Positions 43,881-53,632 are shown, counted from the stretch's first letter. The stretch is 64,000 nucleotides of DNA from DT-110 sp030148525 (GCA_965227445.1 OZ245751.1:992001-1056000); one strand, 5' to 3'. Notes: a model not told the origin generated them from the sequence alone. Made by a program: numbers and translations.

Positions 43881-45374
43881 TTACGGGTTGTACACCTGAC
43901 GGTATTTTCCTTTGGCGTACGTCATAAAGTGTTCAAAGTTCAGGGACTCTCCGGTTACTCGCTGGCATAGCTCATCGGCGGTAAAATACCGACCGTGGGC
44001 ATGGACGTTTTCCCGTAACCAATCAATGAGGGACTGATTATTACCCTCTGCAATCTCCTTTTCCAGATTGGGCAGGTCATCACATGCCTTGGAATAGAAC
44101 TGCGCGGCATAAAAACTACCGAGGGAATAGGTAGGAAAATACCCGATACTGCCGTGGGCCCAGTGGATATCCTGGAGGCAACCGCGGTTATCAGAGGGAA
44201 TGTCGAGGTCGAGGTATGCCTTATATTTCTCATTCCAGGCAGCCGGTAGGTCCGCTACGGCCAGGTTGTCCTCGATCATTGCTTTTTCCAACTCGTAACG
44301 GATCAGGATGTGAAAATGATAATGCAGCTCGTCCGATTCGATCCGAATAGGGTGGGGGACGATCTTGTTGATACCGCGGAAGAACTGTTCGGCTGTTGTA
44401 TCTCCCAACTGATTGGGGAAGCGTTTTTGCAGTTCCGGAAAATGCGCCTGCCAGTAGGGGAGTGAACGTCCCACCTGGTTTTCCCACAAACGGGATTGGG
44501 ATTCATGGATGCCCAGTGAGCAAGCCTGCCCGAGTGGTAACCCATATTGATCAGCTGGCAGACCTTGTTCGTACAAGGCATGCCCGCCCTCGTGTATGGA
44601 ACTCCAGCACATGGTGGCGAAGTTCTGCTCGTTGAACTGTGTGGTCACCCGCACATCTTCGGGAGAAAAAGTGATGGTAAACGGGTGGGGCGAAATATCC
44701 TGACGACCGGCATCAAAATCATAGCCAATATTCCGCAGGGTGCGCAGACTGAACTCCCACTGCTCGTCTTTGGGGTATTTTTGGTACAGAAACTGGTCGT
44801 CCACCTGTGTTTTCCCTCTCAGTTCCCGTACGAAGGGCACCAGTTGTTCCCGTACGTCGGCAAATAGGGTGTCCAGTTGATGACTGCGATAGCCGGGTTC
44901 AAATTGATCCAGCAGGGCATCATAGGGGTGATCTTCGTACCCGATGCGGTCGGCTTCTTCTTTCTTCAGCGCAACCAGTGTTTCCAGGGCGGGTTGGAAG
45001 ACCGTAAAATCGTTGGCTTTTCGGGCCTCCAGCCAGCGGTGGTAGCCATCAGAGATCGCGTTGGATCGACGTTCCACAAAGGCGCGATCAAGGCGGGTAG
45101 CCTTGGTATAATCCTCCAGGGTGCGTTCCAGATTTCGCCGTTTCGGGTCAGGCAGATCATTTTTTTCCAAGAGGGCATGTAAGAGATCGCCGAAGGCCGA
45201 CTCGGTAAACTGATCGTGTGCCAGCCCGCTCAGGGTGGCAACCTGGCGCGATCGGTAGCGAGCTCCTTTGACAGGCATATACACCTCCTTATCCCAGCTC
45301 AACACTGCCGCGGAGGCGTATAGATCGTGGATCTGTTGGAGTCGTTGTTGGTACGTTTCATACGTTTTCGTCAT
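43881..45374 (-). CDS. M32-family carboxypeptidase
   Basis: 497 residues, the normal length for thermostable carboxypeptidase 1 (Taq-type). The zinc site HEGGH is near residue 260 (WSSIHEGGHALYEQGLP) and the third ligand is in GIHESQSRLWENQVGRS. Further family segments are DVRVTTQFNE and HFHILIRYELEKAMIE. It is a cytoplasmic metallocarboxypeptidase removing C-terminal residues from peptides. It is probably co-transcribed with the DUF423 gene, which ends 7 bp before its start. Confidence 0.95.
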   Translation of the reverse strand: MTKTYETYQQRLQQIHDLYASAAVLSWDKEVYMPVKGARYRSRQVATLSGLAHDQFTESAFGDLLHALLEKNDLPDPKRRNLERTLEDYTKATRLDRAFVERRSNAISDGYHRWLEARKANDFTVFQPALETLVALKKEEADRIGYEDHPYDALLDQFEPGYRSHQLDTLFADVREQLVPFVRELRGKTQVDDQFLYQKYPKDEQWEFSLRTLRNIGYDFDAGRQDISPHPFTITFSPEDVRVTTQFNEQNFATMCWSSIHEGGHALYEQGLPADQYGLPLGQACSLGIHESQSRLWENQVGRSLPYWQAHFPELQKRFPNQLGDTTAEQFFRGINKIVPHPIRIESDELHYHFHILIRYELEKAMIEDNLAVADLPAAWNEKYKAYLDLDIPSDNRGCLQDIHWAHGSIGYFPTYSLGSFYAAQFYSKACDDLPNLEKEIAEGNNQSLIDWLRENVHAHGRYFTADELCQRVTGESLNFEHFMTYAKGKYRQVYNP

Positions 45375-45381
45375 AGTAGAT

Positions 45382-45777
45382 TCAGGCTTTCGAAGATTGA
45401 AAGGTTCGGATGGTCAGTAAGAGCCATCCCGTTATAAAAAGGGTGCCGCCGAGGGGCGTGATCGGGCCGAGCCAACTGGTCGACAATCCGGTGATCGGGC
45501 TGGTACTCAAGAGGTACAGAGACCCCGAAAAGAGCAATATACCCAATCCAAAGCACCAAGCGATAGCCCTCATCATGCGGCTGGGACCATCTTGTTTCAC
45601 CAAAATGGCCAGTGCCAGTAGTGCGAGGGTATGATAAAAGTGGTAACGTACTCCCGTGTTAAAGGTTTCCACAGAAGCGGGGCCGAGTTGTGACTCGAGG
45701 GCATGTGCACCAAAGGCACCCAGCGCGACGGCTAAAAAGCCCAATATTCCTACCAGACGGAGAAGATTGTTTCTCAT
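45382..45777 (-). CDS. DUF423 membrane protein
   Basis: 131 residues, four membrane helices, DUF423 (YgdD-like) family: LGAFGAHALES, TFNTGVRYHFYHTLALLALAIL and FSGSLYLLSTSPITGLSTSWLGPITPLGG (in pieces). The function is unknown. It is first in a two-gene minus-strand unit with the M32 peptidase and is divergent from the lipoprotein gene at 45837. Confidence 0.92.
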   Translation of the reverse strand: MRNNLLRLVGILGFLAVALGAFGAHALESQLGPASVETFNTGVRYHFYHTLALLALAILVKQDGPSRMMRAIAWCFGLGILLFSGSLYLLSTSPITGLSTSWLGPITPLGGTLFITGWLLLTIRTFQSSKA

Positions 45778-45836
45778 GGCATTTTTTCGTTTGTTGGGAA
45801 CAATGTATTGGATAATCTGCGTTTTTTTATGGTCCT

Positions 45837-48059
45837 ATGGTAAAATTCCCACCTTGTAAACATACCCTCAACATTGGCAGGTATTTAGTGTGCTGCCTGC
45901 TTTTGCTACCCTTGTTTTGGGGGTGTCAGGAGGAGCTTTCGTCCCCGCCTTTTCCCGGAGAATACGAACTGATGACGGAGGCGGTTGATTCGGTCTCCTG
46001 GAACGACTGGCTCGACCATTGGTCTGTTCGGGGACACCCGGCCATGCAGTTTGAGGTGCGGGCACTGCGTTCCCTACTCGACGAAATACCAGCTTCCGTA
46101 AAGTCCCGGTTTCGCCTGGCCTGGTACCGCATTGGTCCGGATCGCTGGAGTGTGCTAATGGGGGATGAGGACGAAGGGAGCCTACCCTTGCCGGCCTGGG
46201 TGGAGCAGGAGCGATCTTCCTACCGGTCAGTAACCATCATTCGGTATCGCACTACCAACGGGCAATCTGTCTGGTTGGCAAGGCGCTCCGGCTGGCAATT
46301 GCTGGCTTTTCAACAAAGTTTGTTGCAGGATGCCTTGCTGGCCCAGCCCGTACCGGAAGAAGGCCCCTCCAGCCAATTTGCGTCTTCCTTTCTTAATGAG
46401 GGTGGGTACCTGACCGGACGCAGTGGTCTGCTTGGTTTTCATCCAGGTTTGACTTCAGTGTCTTCCGGGGCTTTCGCCAAAAAGGAACTGGCTGCCCTGC
46501 CCGACTTCCTTCGGGAGGGACGGATTACGGAGCTTCCTGCCCGCGATTGGCTGCCGACTGTTGAGCGCGTAATACTGGCCACCGGATTGCCCCGGGATGA
46601 TGAACAGGATGAGCTGTTTTTATGGCTACCGGACCCTACCGGCCAGTGGGATGGTTGGTGGGAAGAAAACCGACGGGAAATGGGCGAGCTTCCCGGGTTT
46701 TCCCATCAGGGGGTTCGTGTTTTTCAGATACTTGATGAGCGCTGGCAAGGCCTCTTCTCCCCTCCTTACGACACCTGGATGCCCACGCCTTATGTAGTTC
46801 GGTTCAACGATGGCTGGATACTGTCTAATAGCGAGGAGGGCATCAAACGCTGGATGGATTATTTATTGGTGCAAAAGACGTACCAAGCCTGGCTACCTGC
46901 TCTTTCCGATGAATCAATAATATTGGGGTGGACCAACTCCGATTCTGAATTCGGCAGGAGGCAACGTGCCAAGATCGGTCCACTTTTGCCGAAAGGCGAA
47001 ACCTGGTTTTGGGTATTGGAGAAAGACCGTTGTGAACTGGTTGGTACGGATCCGGGAAAGGGACAAAATGAATTGCTATGGCAAAGTACCGATATGGTGG
47101 GAGGCATTCGTTACTGGCAGTTTTTGTCGAATTCCATCATGATCTTAGATCAACGGTCGCTTAGGCAATGGTCGGCTAAGGGGACCAGCGTTTGGCGGCA
47201 ACCTTTCGTTGACAAGATCCTTGGCGCTATTCAGAAAACGCAGATTGGGGAAGAAATAAGCTGGATAGCCGGAAGTGCTTCCGGCTTGTATACCTGGGAT
47301 ACGGGCGGTCAGCCAATGACAGGGAGTCCATTTCGACCATCCTCCGGTCAATTTACAGACTGGACCCATCGCCTGGGGACCGACAGGCGATTGTATCGAT
47401 TTGCGTTGGAATCAACGGGGCAGATACGGGGAATCGTCGGTCGCGGAGTGCCGGCTACCGGATGGCCCCGGCAAGTGAATGGTGCATTGGGCATTCTGAC
47501 CCTTCGGACGGAAACGGAGGACGCCCTGGTGGTACTAGGCGAGCAAACCTGGAACGGGTACACGCTCGATGGCTATGACCGGTGGGAAATTTCTGCTCCC
47601 GGAGCAAGTCGCCAGTGGATAACCGGTCCCGAAAGCGGGGCTGCATTGATCCGCCTGGCCGATGGCCGGATGGTTCAGTTAACCCTTGCTGGTGAAACGA
47701 CCGTAGTTGCCCGTTCGGTTGATACCTTGGTAGCAGATCAAAGCGGACGTTGGGTAGCGATTCAACAAAATAGCGGTTGGACCTTATGGGGTACCGAAGG
47801 AGTCGGCGGGACCTACTCAAAGGTTCGCACGCTGCCAGGTAATTATTCGAAGCTATCGGTACAGGAGGTTGCCGGAAAGCCTTGGTTGATCCACCAGCGG
47901 AGGCCGGGAATTTGGCGATTGACGAATCCGGTAGGGCCGGTGGTTTTTCCGGAGCTGCCGGGGCTTATTGCTCCCCTCGTGTGGCGTAGAGGCGGGAGCC
48001 TGGTAGTGCTCACCGGCCAGGAAGACAAGGTAGTAGCCTATCAACTTACGCCGGAGTAG
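45837..48059 (+). CDS. large lipoprotein of unknown function
   Basis: 740 residues. The signal region ends in a lipobox-like LFWGC with Cys30, so it is probably lipid-anchored. I recognise no family. The first half contains WNDWLDHWSVRG, LVQKTYQAWLP and a Gly/Trp-rich body. The second half has repeated short beta-strand phrases with WTLWG, YQLTPE and GVPATGWPRQVNG, suggestive of a beta-propeller. Its 3' end overlaps the convergent ung gene by 14 bp. Confidence 0.7.
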   Translation: MVKFPPCKHTLNIGRYLVCCLLLLPLFWGCQEELSSPPFPGEYELMTEAVDSVSWNDWLDHWSVRGHPAMQFEVRALRSLLDEIPASVKSRFRLAWYRIGPDRWSVLMGDEDEGSLPLPAWVEQERSSYRSVTIIRYRTTNGQSVWLARRSGWQLLAFQQSLLQDALLAQPVPEEGPSSQFASSFLNEGGYLTGRSGLLGFHPGLTSVSSGAFAKKELAALPDFLREGRITELPARDWLPTVERVILATGLPRDDEQDELFLWLPDPTGQWDGWWEENRREMGELPGFSHQGVRVFQILDERWQGLFSPPYDTWMPTPYVVRFNDGWILSNSEEGIKRWMDYLLVQKTYQAWLPALSDESIILGWTNSDSEFGRRQRAKIGPLLPKGETWFWVLEKDRCELVGTDPGKGQNELLWQSTDMVGGIRYWQFLSNSIMILDQRSLRQWSAKGTSVWRQPFVDKILGAIQKTQIGEEISWIAGSASGLYTWDTGGQPMTGSPFRPSSGQFTDWTHRLGTDRRLYRFALESTGQIRGIVGRGVPATGWPRQVNGALGILTLRTETEDALVVLGEQTWNGYTLDGYDRWEISAPGASRQWITGPESGAALIRLADGRMVQLTLAGETTVVARSVDTLVADQSGRWVAIQQNSGWTLWGTEGVGGTYSKVRTLPGNYSKLSVQEVAGKPWLIHQRRPGIWRLTNPVGPVVFPELPGLIAPLVWRRGGSLVVLTGQEDKVVAYQLTPE

Positions 48060-48732
48060 CGGGAAGCTGCCAATCGATGGTTTTTTTTCCTTGTTGTTCG
48101 AGGTAGGCATTGGCTTTGGAAAAGTGTTGGGAGCCGAAGTAGGCTCCACCGGCGAGTGGAGAGGGGTGAGCTGCTTCGAGGATCAAATGGCGATCGCCAT
48201 CAATAAGTACTCTTTTTTTGCGGGCAAAGCCTCCCCACAGCATGAAGACCAGTCCCTCCCGTTCATTACTCAGGGTACGAATAACGGCGTTGGTAAAATC
48301 CTGCCAGCCGATGTTTTTGTGGGAACTGGCTTTCTTGTGCTCGACGGTCAGGATGGCGTTGAGGAGGAAAACGCCCTGCTCAGCCCAGGCGGTCAGGTCA
48401 CCGTGGTCAACGGGCGCAATTCCCAGGTCGGATTTCATCTCTTTATAAATATTTCGGAGGGATGGAGGGGTGGAAACTCCACGTGGCACCGAAAAGGAAA
48501 GGCCCATGGCCTGGCCGGGATTGTGGTAGGGATCCTGCCCCAGGATCACCACTTGTACCTGATCAAAGGGCGTGGTATTAAAGGCATTGAATATCAGGGA
48601 ACCCGGTGGATATATTTTTTTGCCAGCACCTTTTTCCCGTTTGAGGAAGGTGACAATGCTCTGAAAATAAGGCTGTTGGAATTCGCTGTTGAGTTGCTTT
48701 TTCCAACTTTCCTCGATTTGTACTTTACTCAT
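48046..48732 (-). CDS. ung: uracil-DNA glycosylase
   Basis: 228 residues, family 1 UDG. The catalytic water-activating Asp67 is in GQDPYHNPGQAMGLSFSVP, and the uracil-binding HPSPLAGGAYFGSQHF lies near residue 192. It removes uracil from DNA to start base-excision repair. Standard length. The long open frame on the opposite strand across it is only a shadow. Confidence 0.97.
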   Translation of the reverse strand: MSKVQIEESWKKQLNSEFQQPYFQSIVTFLKREKGAGKKIYPPGSLIFNAFNTTPFDQVQVVILGQDPYHNPGQAMGLSFSVPRGVSTPPSLRNIYKEMKSDLGIAPVDHGDLTAWAEQGVFLLNAILTVEHKKASSHKNIGWQDFTNAVIRTLSNEREGLVFMLWGGFARKKRVLIDGDRHLILEAAHPSPLAGGAYFGSQHFSKANAYLEQQGKKTIDWQLPATPA

Positions 48733-49119
48733 GTGGTAGGAGCTTTCGCGCTTGAGATCAAGTATACGAAAAAGGGGGTGAAAAATGGGAATGACTCCGA
48801 TGCCATCTGGGTTGCCATCTCCGATGCCATCCTAGATGGCATCTGCTTTTTTTGTCACGAAGCCGACAACAATTTTATTTTCCGACCTGTCCCTGGAACT
48901 CTTTTCAATAATCAATTCTTGCTTTTACGAATACCACAAACCTTTACATTCGCGTTATTCTGCCAATCGGGAAGACTAGTCCACAGGGCTTATTTGACAA
49001 AAATCCCTCAGAAATCTTATTTTACCAAGAAATTGCCATTGACTCGTAAGGGGTGCTTGTCGGACCTTCTGTACCCTCCTGAAAGTAACCCGGCAGAGCC
49101 ATCCCCGAAAAAAAGACCT
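48733..49119. other. 387-bp intergenic region with GATGCCATC repeats
   Basis: It lies between divergent ung and the small secreted-protein gene. It contains three GATGCCATC/GATGGCATC words (48797-48843) and a perfect hairpin with a T-run. No credible gene was seen. Confidence 0.6.
48823..48852 (+). terminator. GATGCCATC hairpin with T-run
   Basis: GATGCCATC (48823-48831), loop CTA, GATGGCATC (48835-48843), then TGCTTTTTTT. It looks like a rho-independent terminator on the plus strand, although no plus-strand gene ends just upstream. Confidence 0.5.
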
Positions 49120-49569
49120 ATGAAACACGCAATCTTGTTTCTTTTCTGCTTTTGTTCTTTACCGGTCCTCAGTCAGGGTCAATTTACACCCAACTCCAGC
49201 CGGCCCCTGACCATTATCGCAACCGATGGTACCTACAGTGCCAAGGACAGCCCCATAAAGCGGGCACGTGGTGCCGAACCAACTCCTGGACAGCGGTTCT
49301 TTGACCCCATTCGTCCATTGGGCATGAAAACGGCTCTTCAGGTCGGGGCTTTCCTCGAGCGCCCCCTGTACGGTAAAGTGGGCTATTTACTCATCTTTAG
49401 TGTCAATGACTCCATCGGTGGTGAACAAGGCATTCTCGAAGTAAATGGCCAAATCGTGAAAGGTGTATACCGTCTGATAAGGCCCATGTCTTCCGCAGAC
49501 GAAGAAATACCGGAAGGCGCTACCAAGTACGAAGTGACGGGAACCATCTATTTGTTGGGGGTATCCTGA
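49120..49569 (+). CDS. small secreted protein of unknown function
   Basis: 149 residues from the ATG at 49120, with a signal peptide (MKHAILFLFCFCSLPVLSQGQ). The mature part is a single domain with FFDPIRPLGMKTALQVG and EVTGTIYLLGVS, probably beta-rich. The open frame extends far upstream, but that part is antisense to ung. I do not recognise a family. Confidence 0.65.
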   Translation: MKHAILFLFCFCSLPVLSQGQFTPNSSRPLTIIATDGTYSAKDSPIKRARGAEPTPGQRFFDPIRPLGMKTALQVGAFLERPLYGKVGYLLIFSVNDSIGGEQGILEVNGQIVKGVYRLIRPMSSADEEIPEGATKYEVTGTIYLLGVS

Positions 49570-49710
49570 CAAAAGTGTTTGTAGTAATAATGTGAGGTTG
49601 GGATCTAATCGCTTGGTAAAGAGCGGATACTGGTTGTGTGGTAAGAGTCACAGTGTTTACAGCAGTGATGCAATACATTTGTTGGTTCGAGAACCAATCT
49701 ATCCTGCTTC

Positions 49711-51009
49711 ATGTACGTACGCTTGCTGTCCCTGCTTATTATTTTTTCTTTTTTGAATCCGCTTTTTGGACAGGAAAACGAAAACTCCGTATTGGTAGCC
49801 GATCTGGAATTTCGTCCCCGGTCCGAATTGCGACGAGGTTTTCGGGGATTACCCGCACAGGATTCGGAGTGGGCATTTATGACCTCTCAACGTGCCCGAT
49901 TAAACCTGACCTACGAGCGGCCGGGCTTCCTGGTCAAGACCAGCCTGCAGGACATTCGTTTGTGGGGTGAAGAAGATACTCGCAATGCCAGGGGTTGGGC
50001 ACAATTCTTTGAGATGTACGTTCAACCCGATTTGTCTGACACCTGGTCAGTACGCATCGGACGGCAAATGGTCAGCTACGATAACGAACGGTTATTTGCC
50101 CGAAATAACTGGCGGCAGGCAGGCGGGCAACACGATGCCGTGCGCTTCATGCACCGTCGTGATGGATTTGAAATGGATTTTGTTGGTGCTTTTAACCAAT
50201 CCGAAAGCCGGAGTTTCGGAACCGCCTACACCCCGAATTTTGAATTCTATAAAGTATTATTGGCTCATTTGCTCACAACAGACCTGTCGGATCAGGTGGC
50301 ATTGACCCTCATCAATTTCGGAGACGGGTACCAGGATCCGGTCGATCAATCCGATACGCATTTCAAATGGACCCACGGTGGCCGCCTGCGCTATGCGCAA
50401 CATAATATTTTACTTACCGGAGCTGCCTACTACCAACATGGTAAAGTCGCCACTGGTGCCGACCACAATGCTTATTATCTGGAAGTAGAAGGAGAGTGGC
50501 AGCCGACGCAACAATACCGCCTTAAGCTTGGGGTGCAAATGCTAAGCGGGGATGCCGACCCGACCGATAAGGAAAGCCGCGGGTTTCTGGCGCAATACGG
50601 AGCTTTTCACCGGCATAACGGACAGTTGGATTTTACCGAACGTCTGGTGCGTACCCGCCAAAACCCGGGGCTGCAGAACCCATACCTTATTCAGGACTTT
50701 TGGTTTGGTGAGAAATACCAATTCTCATGGGAAAACCACTTGTTAGCCACCGAAGCTCAGCGCACGAAACGTGCAGGAGGGGCTGAGGTACCCCTCGACA
50801 AATTATATGCCTGGGAGAATGATTTTCACTTCTTTTATCAGGCCAATGCTTATACCCGGGTTGAGCTCGCCTATATGTTCCTGATCAGTGGTGAAACGGT
50901 GGCATTTCTGCCAATAGGCGCAGGAGGCGATTCCGGTGAATGGTCCCAATTTGCCTACCTCCAGATAACCTGGACACCCGAACTATTTCGCTGGAGACAC
51001 GGCAAATAG
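49711..51009 (+). CDS. alginate-export-type outer-membrane porin
   Basis: 432 residues with a signal peptide (MYVRLLSLLIIFSFLNPLFGQ). Barrel pattern and conserved phrases of the alginate export (AlgE-like) family: ADLEFRPRSELRRG, QRARLNLTYERPGFLVKTSLQDIRLWG, VRIGRQMVSYDNERLF and QAGGQHDAVRFM. It forms an 18-strand-type barrel in the outer membrane. No polysaccharide genes lie nearby, so the substrate is unknown; a general porin role is as likely as alginate export. Confidence 0.85.
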   Translation: MYVRLLSLLIIFSFLNPLFGQENENSVLVADLEFRPRSELRRGFRGLPAQDSEWAFMTSQRARLNLTYERPGFLVKTSLQDIRLWGEEDTRNARGWAQFFEMYVQPDLSDTWSVRIGRQMVSYDNERLFARNNWRQAGGQHDAVRFMHRRDGFEMDFVGAFNQSESRSFGTAYTPNFEFYKVLLAHLLTTDLSDQVALTLINFGDGYQDPVDQSDTHFKWTHGGRLRYAQHNILLTGAAYYQHGKVATGADHNAYYLEVEGEWQPTQQYRLKLGVQMLSGDADPTDKESRGFLAQYGAFHRHNGQLDFTERLVRTRQNPGLQNPYLIQDFWFGEKYQFSWENHLLATEAQRTKRAGGAEVPLDKLYAWENDFHFFYQANAYTRVELAYMFLISGETVAFLPIGAGGDSGEWSQFAYLQITWTPELFRWRHGK

Positions 51010-51107
51010 ATTGGGCAAATTAAAGCTCCGCTTGGTCTAAAGTAGATGGCAATTTTGGCAGGGAAATACTATATTATCAAGCAATAACATAAAAATAACT
51101 GCAAACC

Positions 51108-51722
51108 ATGAGTGACCAAAAGTCTTTAAAAGATCGCTGGAACGACCAATTAGCTGACTGGAAAAAGAATATGGATGAACTGGCCGTCCAGTTTTCCCTC
51201 GGCAAAAAAGAGGCCCGTGATGAATTTGATCGCCAAAAAACACGTCTTCAGGAATGGCTGGCTTCCAAACAGCCCATGTTGGATGAGATCCAGGAGGATT
51301 TCCGTGAGGAAGTGGCCGAGTTAAAAGAGGATTTCAATGATCTTCGCCAGCGTCTCAGTCGCAAGACTCCCGACTCACCGGAAGACCTGGAACGGGAGAA
51401 AGAAGCCCTCTCCGCTCAAATGGACACGATCCAGGACAAAGCCGAAAGCCTCGAGGATAAATCTGAAGGTAAAACCCAGGACTTCGCTTCCGATCTTTCC
51501 AATCGCATGAGTATGTTCGGTACTCGCCTGGAGGCCCTGGCCCGCAGTGCCCGGGAAGAAGCTAAGGAAGAGTGGGCCGAACTCAAAGAAGAATCCGGCG
51601 AAGCTATCCAAAAGCTCAAGAAAAAATCGGCCGAGATATCCGAAGAAGCTAAAGAGGAATGGCAAGAATTCCGTCAGGAGGCAAGGTCCTTTCTGAAACG
51701 AATGCGGGATAAGATTAAGTAA
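51108..51722 (+). CDS. coiled-coil protein of unknown function
   Basis: 204 residues, no signal peptide or membrane helix, almost entirely charged helix with heptad-like spacing (DRWNDQLADWKKNMDEL, EEVAELKEDFNDLRQRL, EEAKEEWAELKEESGEA, EEWQEFRQEARSFLKRM). Two EEAKEEW repeats are present. Similar sequences appear in stress- or envelope-related helical proteins, but I cannot assign one. Confidence 0.65.
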   Translation: MSDQKSLKDRWNDQLADWKKNMDELAVQFSLGKKEARDEFDRQKTRLQEWLASKQPMLDEIQEDFREEVAELKEDFNDLRQRLSRKTPDSPEDLEREKEALSAQMDTIQDKAESLEDKSEGKTQDFASDLSNRMSMFGTRLEALARSAREEAKEEWAELKEESGEAIQKLKKKSAEISEEAKEEWQEFRQEARSFLKRMRDKIK

Positions 51723-51724
51723 CA

Positions 51725-51808
51725 GGTTTGAGGTCTGAGGTGTGAGGTGTGAGGTCAGGTTAGAGGTTACCTAAAACCCCAAACCTCACACCCCAAACCT
51801 CACACCTG
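51725..51808. repeat. inverted GGTNTGA heptanucleotide arrays between convergent genes
   Basis: GGTTTGA, GGTCTGA, GGTGTGA, GGTGTGA on the left; the reverse-complement words TCACACC and CCAAACC on the right (51780-51808). The two arms can pair, giving a large hairpin that could end transcription from both flanking genes. Confidence 0.75.
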
Positions 51809-51812
51809 TTTA

Positions 51813-53492
51813 TCACCTGTTAATGACGTTTTTGAACTTCGGCCGGCGAGGCTGTACATCACCGTACTTCTCGCGTTTCATGGCCTCGTATTGGGAGTAG
51901 TTCCCCTCGAAGAAAACCACCTCGGCCTCGTCTTCGAAAGAGAGAATGTGGGTGGCCAGACGATCGATGAACCAACGATCGTGACTGATGACCAGGACAC
52001 AGCCCGCAAAGTTATCGAGACCGTCTTCCAGGGCACGCAAGGTATTCACATCTATATCGTTGGTCGGCTCATCGAGCAATAGTACATTCCCGCCTTCGCG
52101 GAGGGTCATAGCTAATTGAACGCGATTTCGCTCCCCACCGGAAAGGATGCCAATCTTCTTCTGTTGATCAGATCCACTAAAATTGAAGCGGCTGAGGTAG
52201 GCACGGGCATTGACGGTGTGATTGCCTACTTCCAGGAATTCGTTGCCCTGCGAGACGGCTTCATAAACCGATTGACTCTTATCTTGTAGTTGTTCGTGTT
52301 TTTGATCAACGTAGGAAATATCGACGGTGTCACCGATCTTTACCTCTCCGCGGTCGGGTGTTTCTTCACCCATAATGATGCGAAAGAGCGTACTCTTACC
52401 TACACCGTTAGGACCGATGATGCCTACGATGGCATTGCGAGGAATCTTAACGTCCAGGTCCTCGAAAAGCACCCGATCCCCAAAGCTCTTGGTGATGCCT
52501 TCCAAGTCGATGACTTGTTCACCCAGACGCGGTCCGGGGGGGATGTACAACTCGAGCTTAGCCTCTTTCTCCTTTTGGCCCTCTCCGGCTAGCTTTTCAT
52601 AGGCATTCAAACGAGCCTTACCTTTCGACTGTCGGCCCTTGGGAGACATTTTAATCCATTCCAATTCTCGTTGCAGGGTTTTCCGGCGTTTACTCTCCGA
52701 CTTTTCTTCCTGCTCTAATCGCTTCTCTTTCTGTTCCAGCCATGAAGAGTAATTGCCCTGCCAGGGAATTCCCTCACCGCGATCGAGTTCCAGAATCCAG
52801 CCGGCAACATTATCCAGGAAGTAGCGGTCGTGGGTAACGGCAATGACCGTTCCCGGGAAATTTTTAAGATACTGCTCCAGCCAGTGGACCGACTCGGCAT
52901 CCAGGTGGTTGGTAGGCTCATCCAGTAACAAAATGTCGGGATCGCTCAGCAGCAACCGGGCCAGTGCTACGCGGCGGCGCTCACCACCCGACAGTACCTT
53001 GACCGGAGCATCGGAGGGTGGACACCGCAATGACTCCATCGCTGTATTCAGGCGGTTGTCGAGCTCCCAGGCGTTTTTATGATCGAGTTGCTCCATGAGT
53101 TCCCCCTGGCGCTCGATGACCTTCATCATTTCGTCGTTGTCCATGGGCTCGGCCAGCTTGAGGTTGACCTCCTCGTATTCCTTCAGCAGGTCGACAATGG
53201 GCTGCACACCTTCCTGTACTACTTCTTTGACCGTTTTGGATTCGTCGAGTTCCGGTTCCTGATGCAGGTAACCGATCTTATAGGACCCGTCGAACGAGAT
53301 GTTTCCCTGGTAATCCTGATCCTCCCCCGCGATAATCTTGAGCAGGGTCGACTTACCCGAGCCGTTCAGGCCCAGTACACCGATCTTGGCACCGTAAAAA
53401 AAACTGAGCCAGATATTGTTGAGAACCTTCTTTCCGGGGCTGAAACTCTTGGAAACCCCTTCCATGGAAAAGATGACTTTGTTATCGGACAT
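51813..53492 (-). CDS. ettA: ABC-F protein EttA (energy-dependent translational throttle)
   Basis: 559 residues from the start at 53492, chosen because the protein MSDNKVIFSMEGVSKSF begins there and the upstream frame has no family similarity. Two ABC cassettes: Walker A GLNGSGKS and GPNGVGKS; signatures LSGGERRRVALARLL and LSGGERNRVQLAM; Walker B LLLDEPTNHLD and LLLDEPTNDID. A linker of Lys/Arg-rich helices joins them. EttA binds the ribosomal E site and gates elongation according to ATP/ADP. No membrane segments. Confidence 0.94.
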   Translation of the reverse strand: MSDNKVIFSMEGVSKSFSPGKKVLNNIWLSFFYGAKIGVLGLNGSGKSTLLKIIAGEDQDYQGNISFDGSYKIGYLHQEPELDESKTVKEVVQEGVQPIVDLLKEYEEVNLKLAEPMDNDEMMKVIERQGELMEQLDHKNAWELDNRLNTAMESLRCPPSDAPVKVLSGGERRRVALARLLLSDPDILLLDEPTNHLDAESVHWLEQYLKNFPGTVIAVTHDRYFLDNVAGWILELDRGEGIPWQGNYSSWLEQKEKRLEQEEKSESKRRKTLQRELEWIKMSPKGRQSKGKARLNAYEKLAGEGQKEKEAKLELYIPPGPRLGEQVIDLEGITKSFGDRVLFEDLDVKIPRNAIVGIIGPNGVGKSTLFRIIMGEETPDRGEVKIGDTVDISYVDQKHEQLQDKSQSVYEAVSQGNEFLEVGNHTVNARAYLSRFNFSGSDQQKKIGILSGGERNRVQLAMTLREGGNVLLLDEPTNDIDVNTLRALEDGLDNFAGCVLVISHDRWFIDRLATHILSFEDEAEVVFFEGNYSQYEAMKREKYGDVQPRRPKFKNVINR

Positions 53493-53632
53493 ATTGGTAT
53501 TCGTTTGTGGGGTAATATACGGAATTCTGCTGCCTGAGAAGGGCATAGAACGCTCGCTGATTTCTGATAGAATGCACCAAACCTGAAGTTGGCTGCATCA
53601 ACAGCATGATACAAAACAACAAGAACACCTCT

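Noticed and set aside
48091..49119. Long plus-strand open frame leading into the small secreted protein
   Set aside because: Its first two thirds are antisense to ung, which is a certain gene; the signal peptide at 49120 marks the real start.
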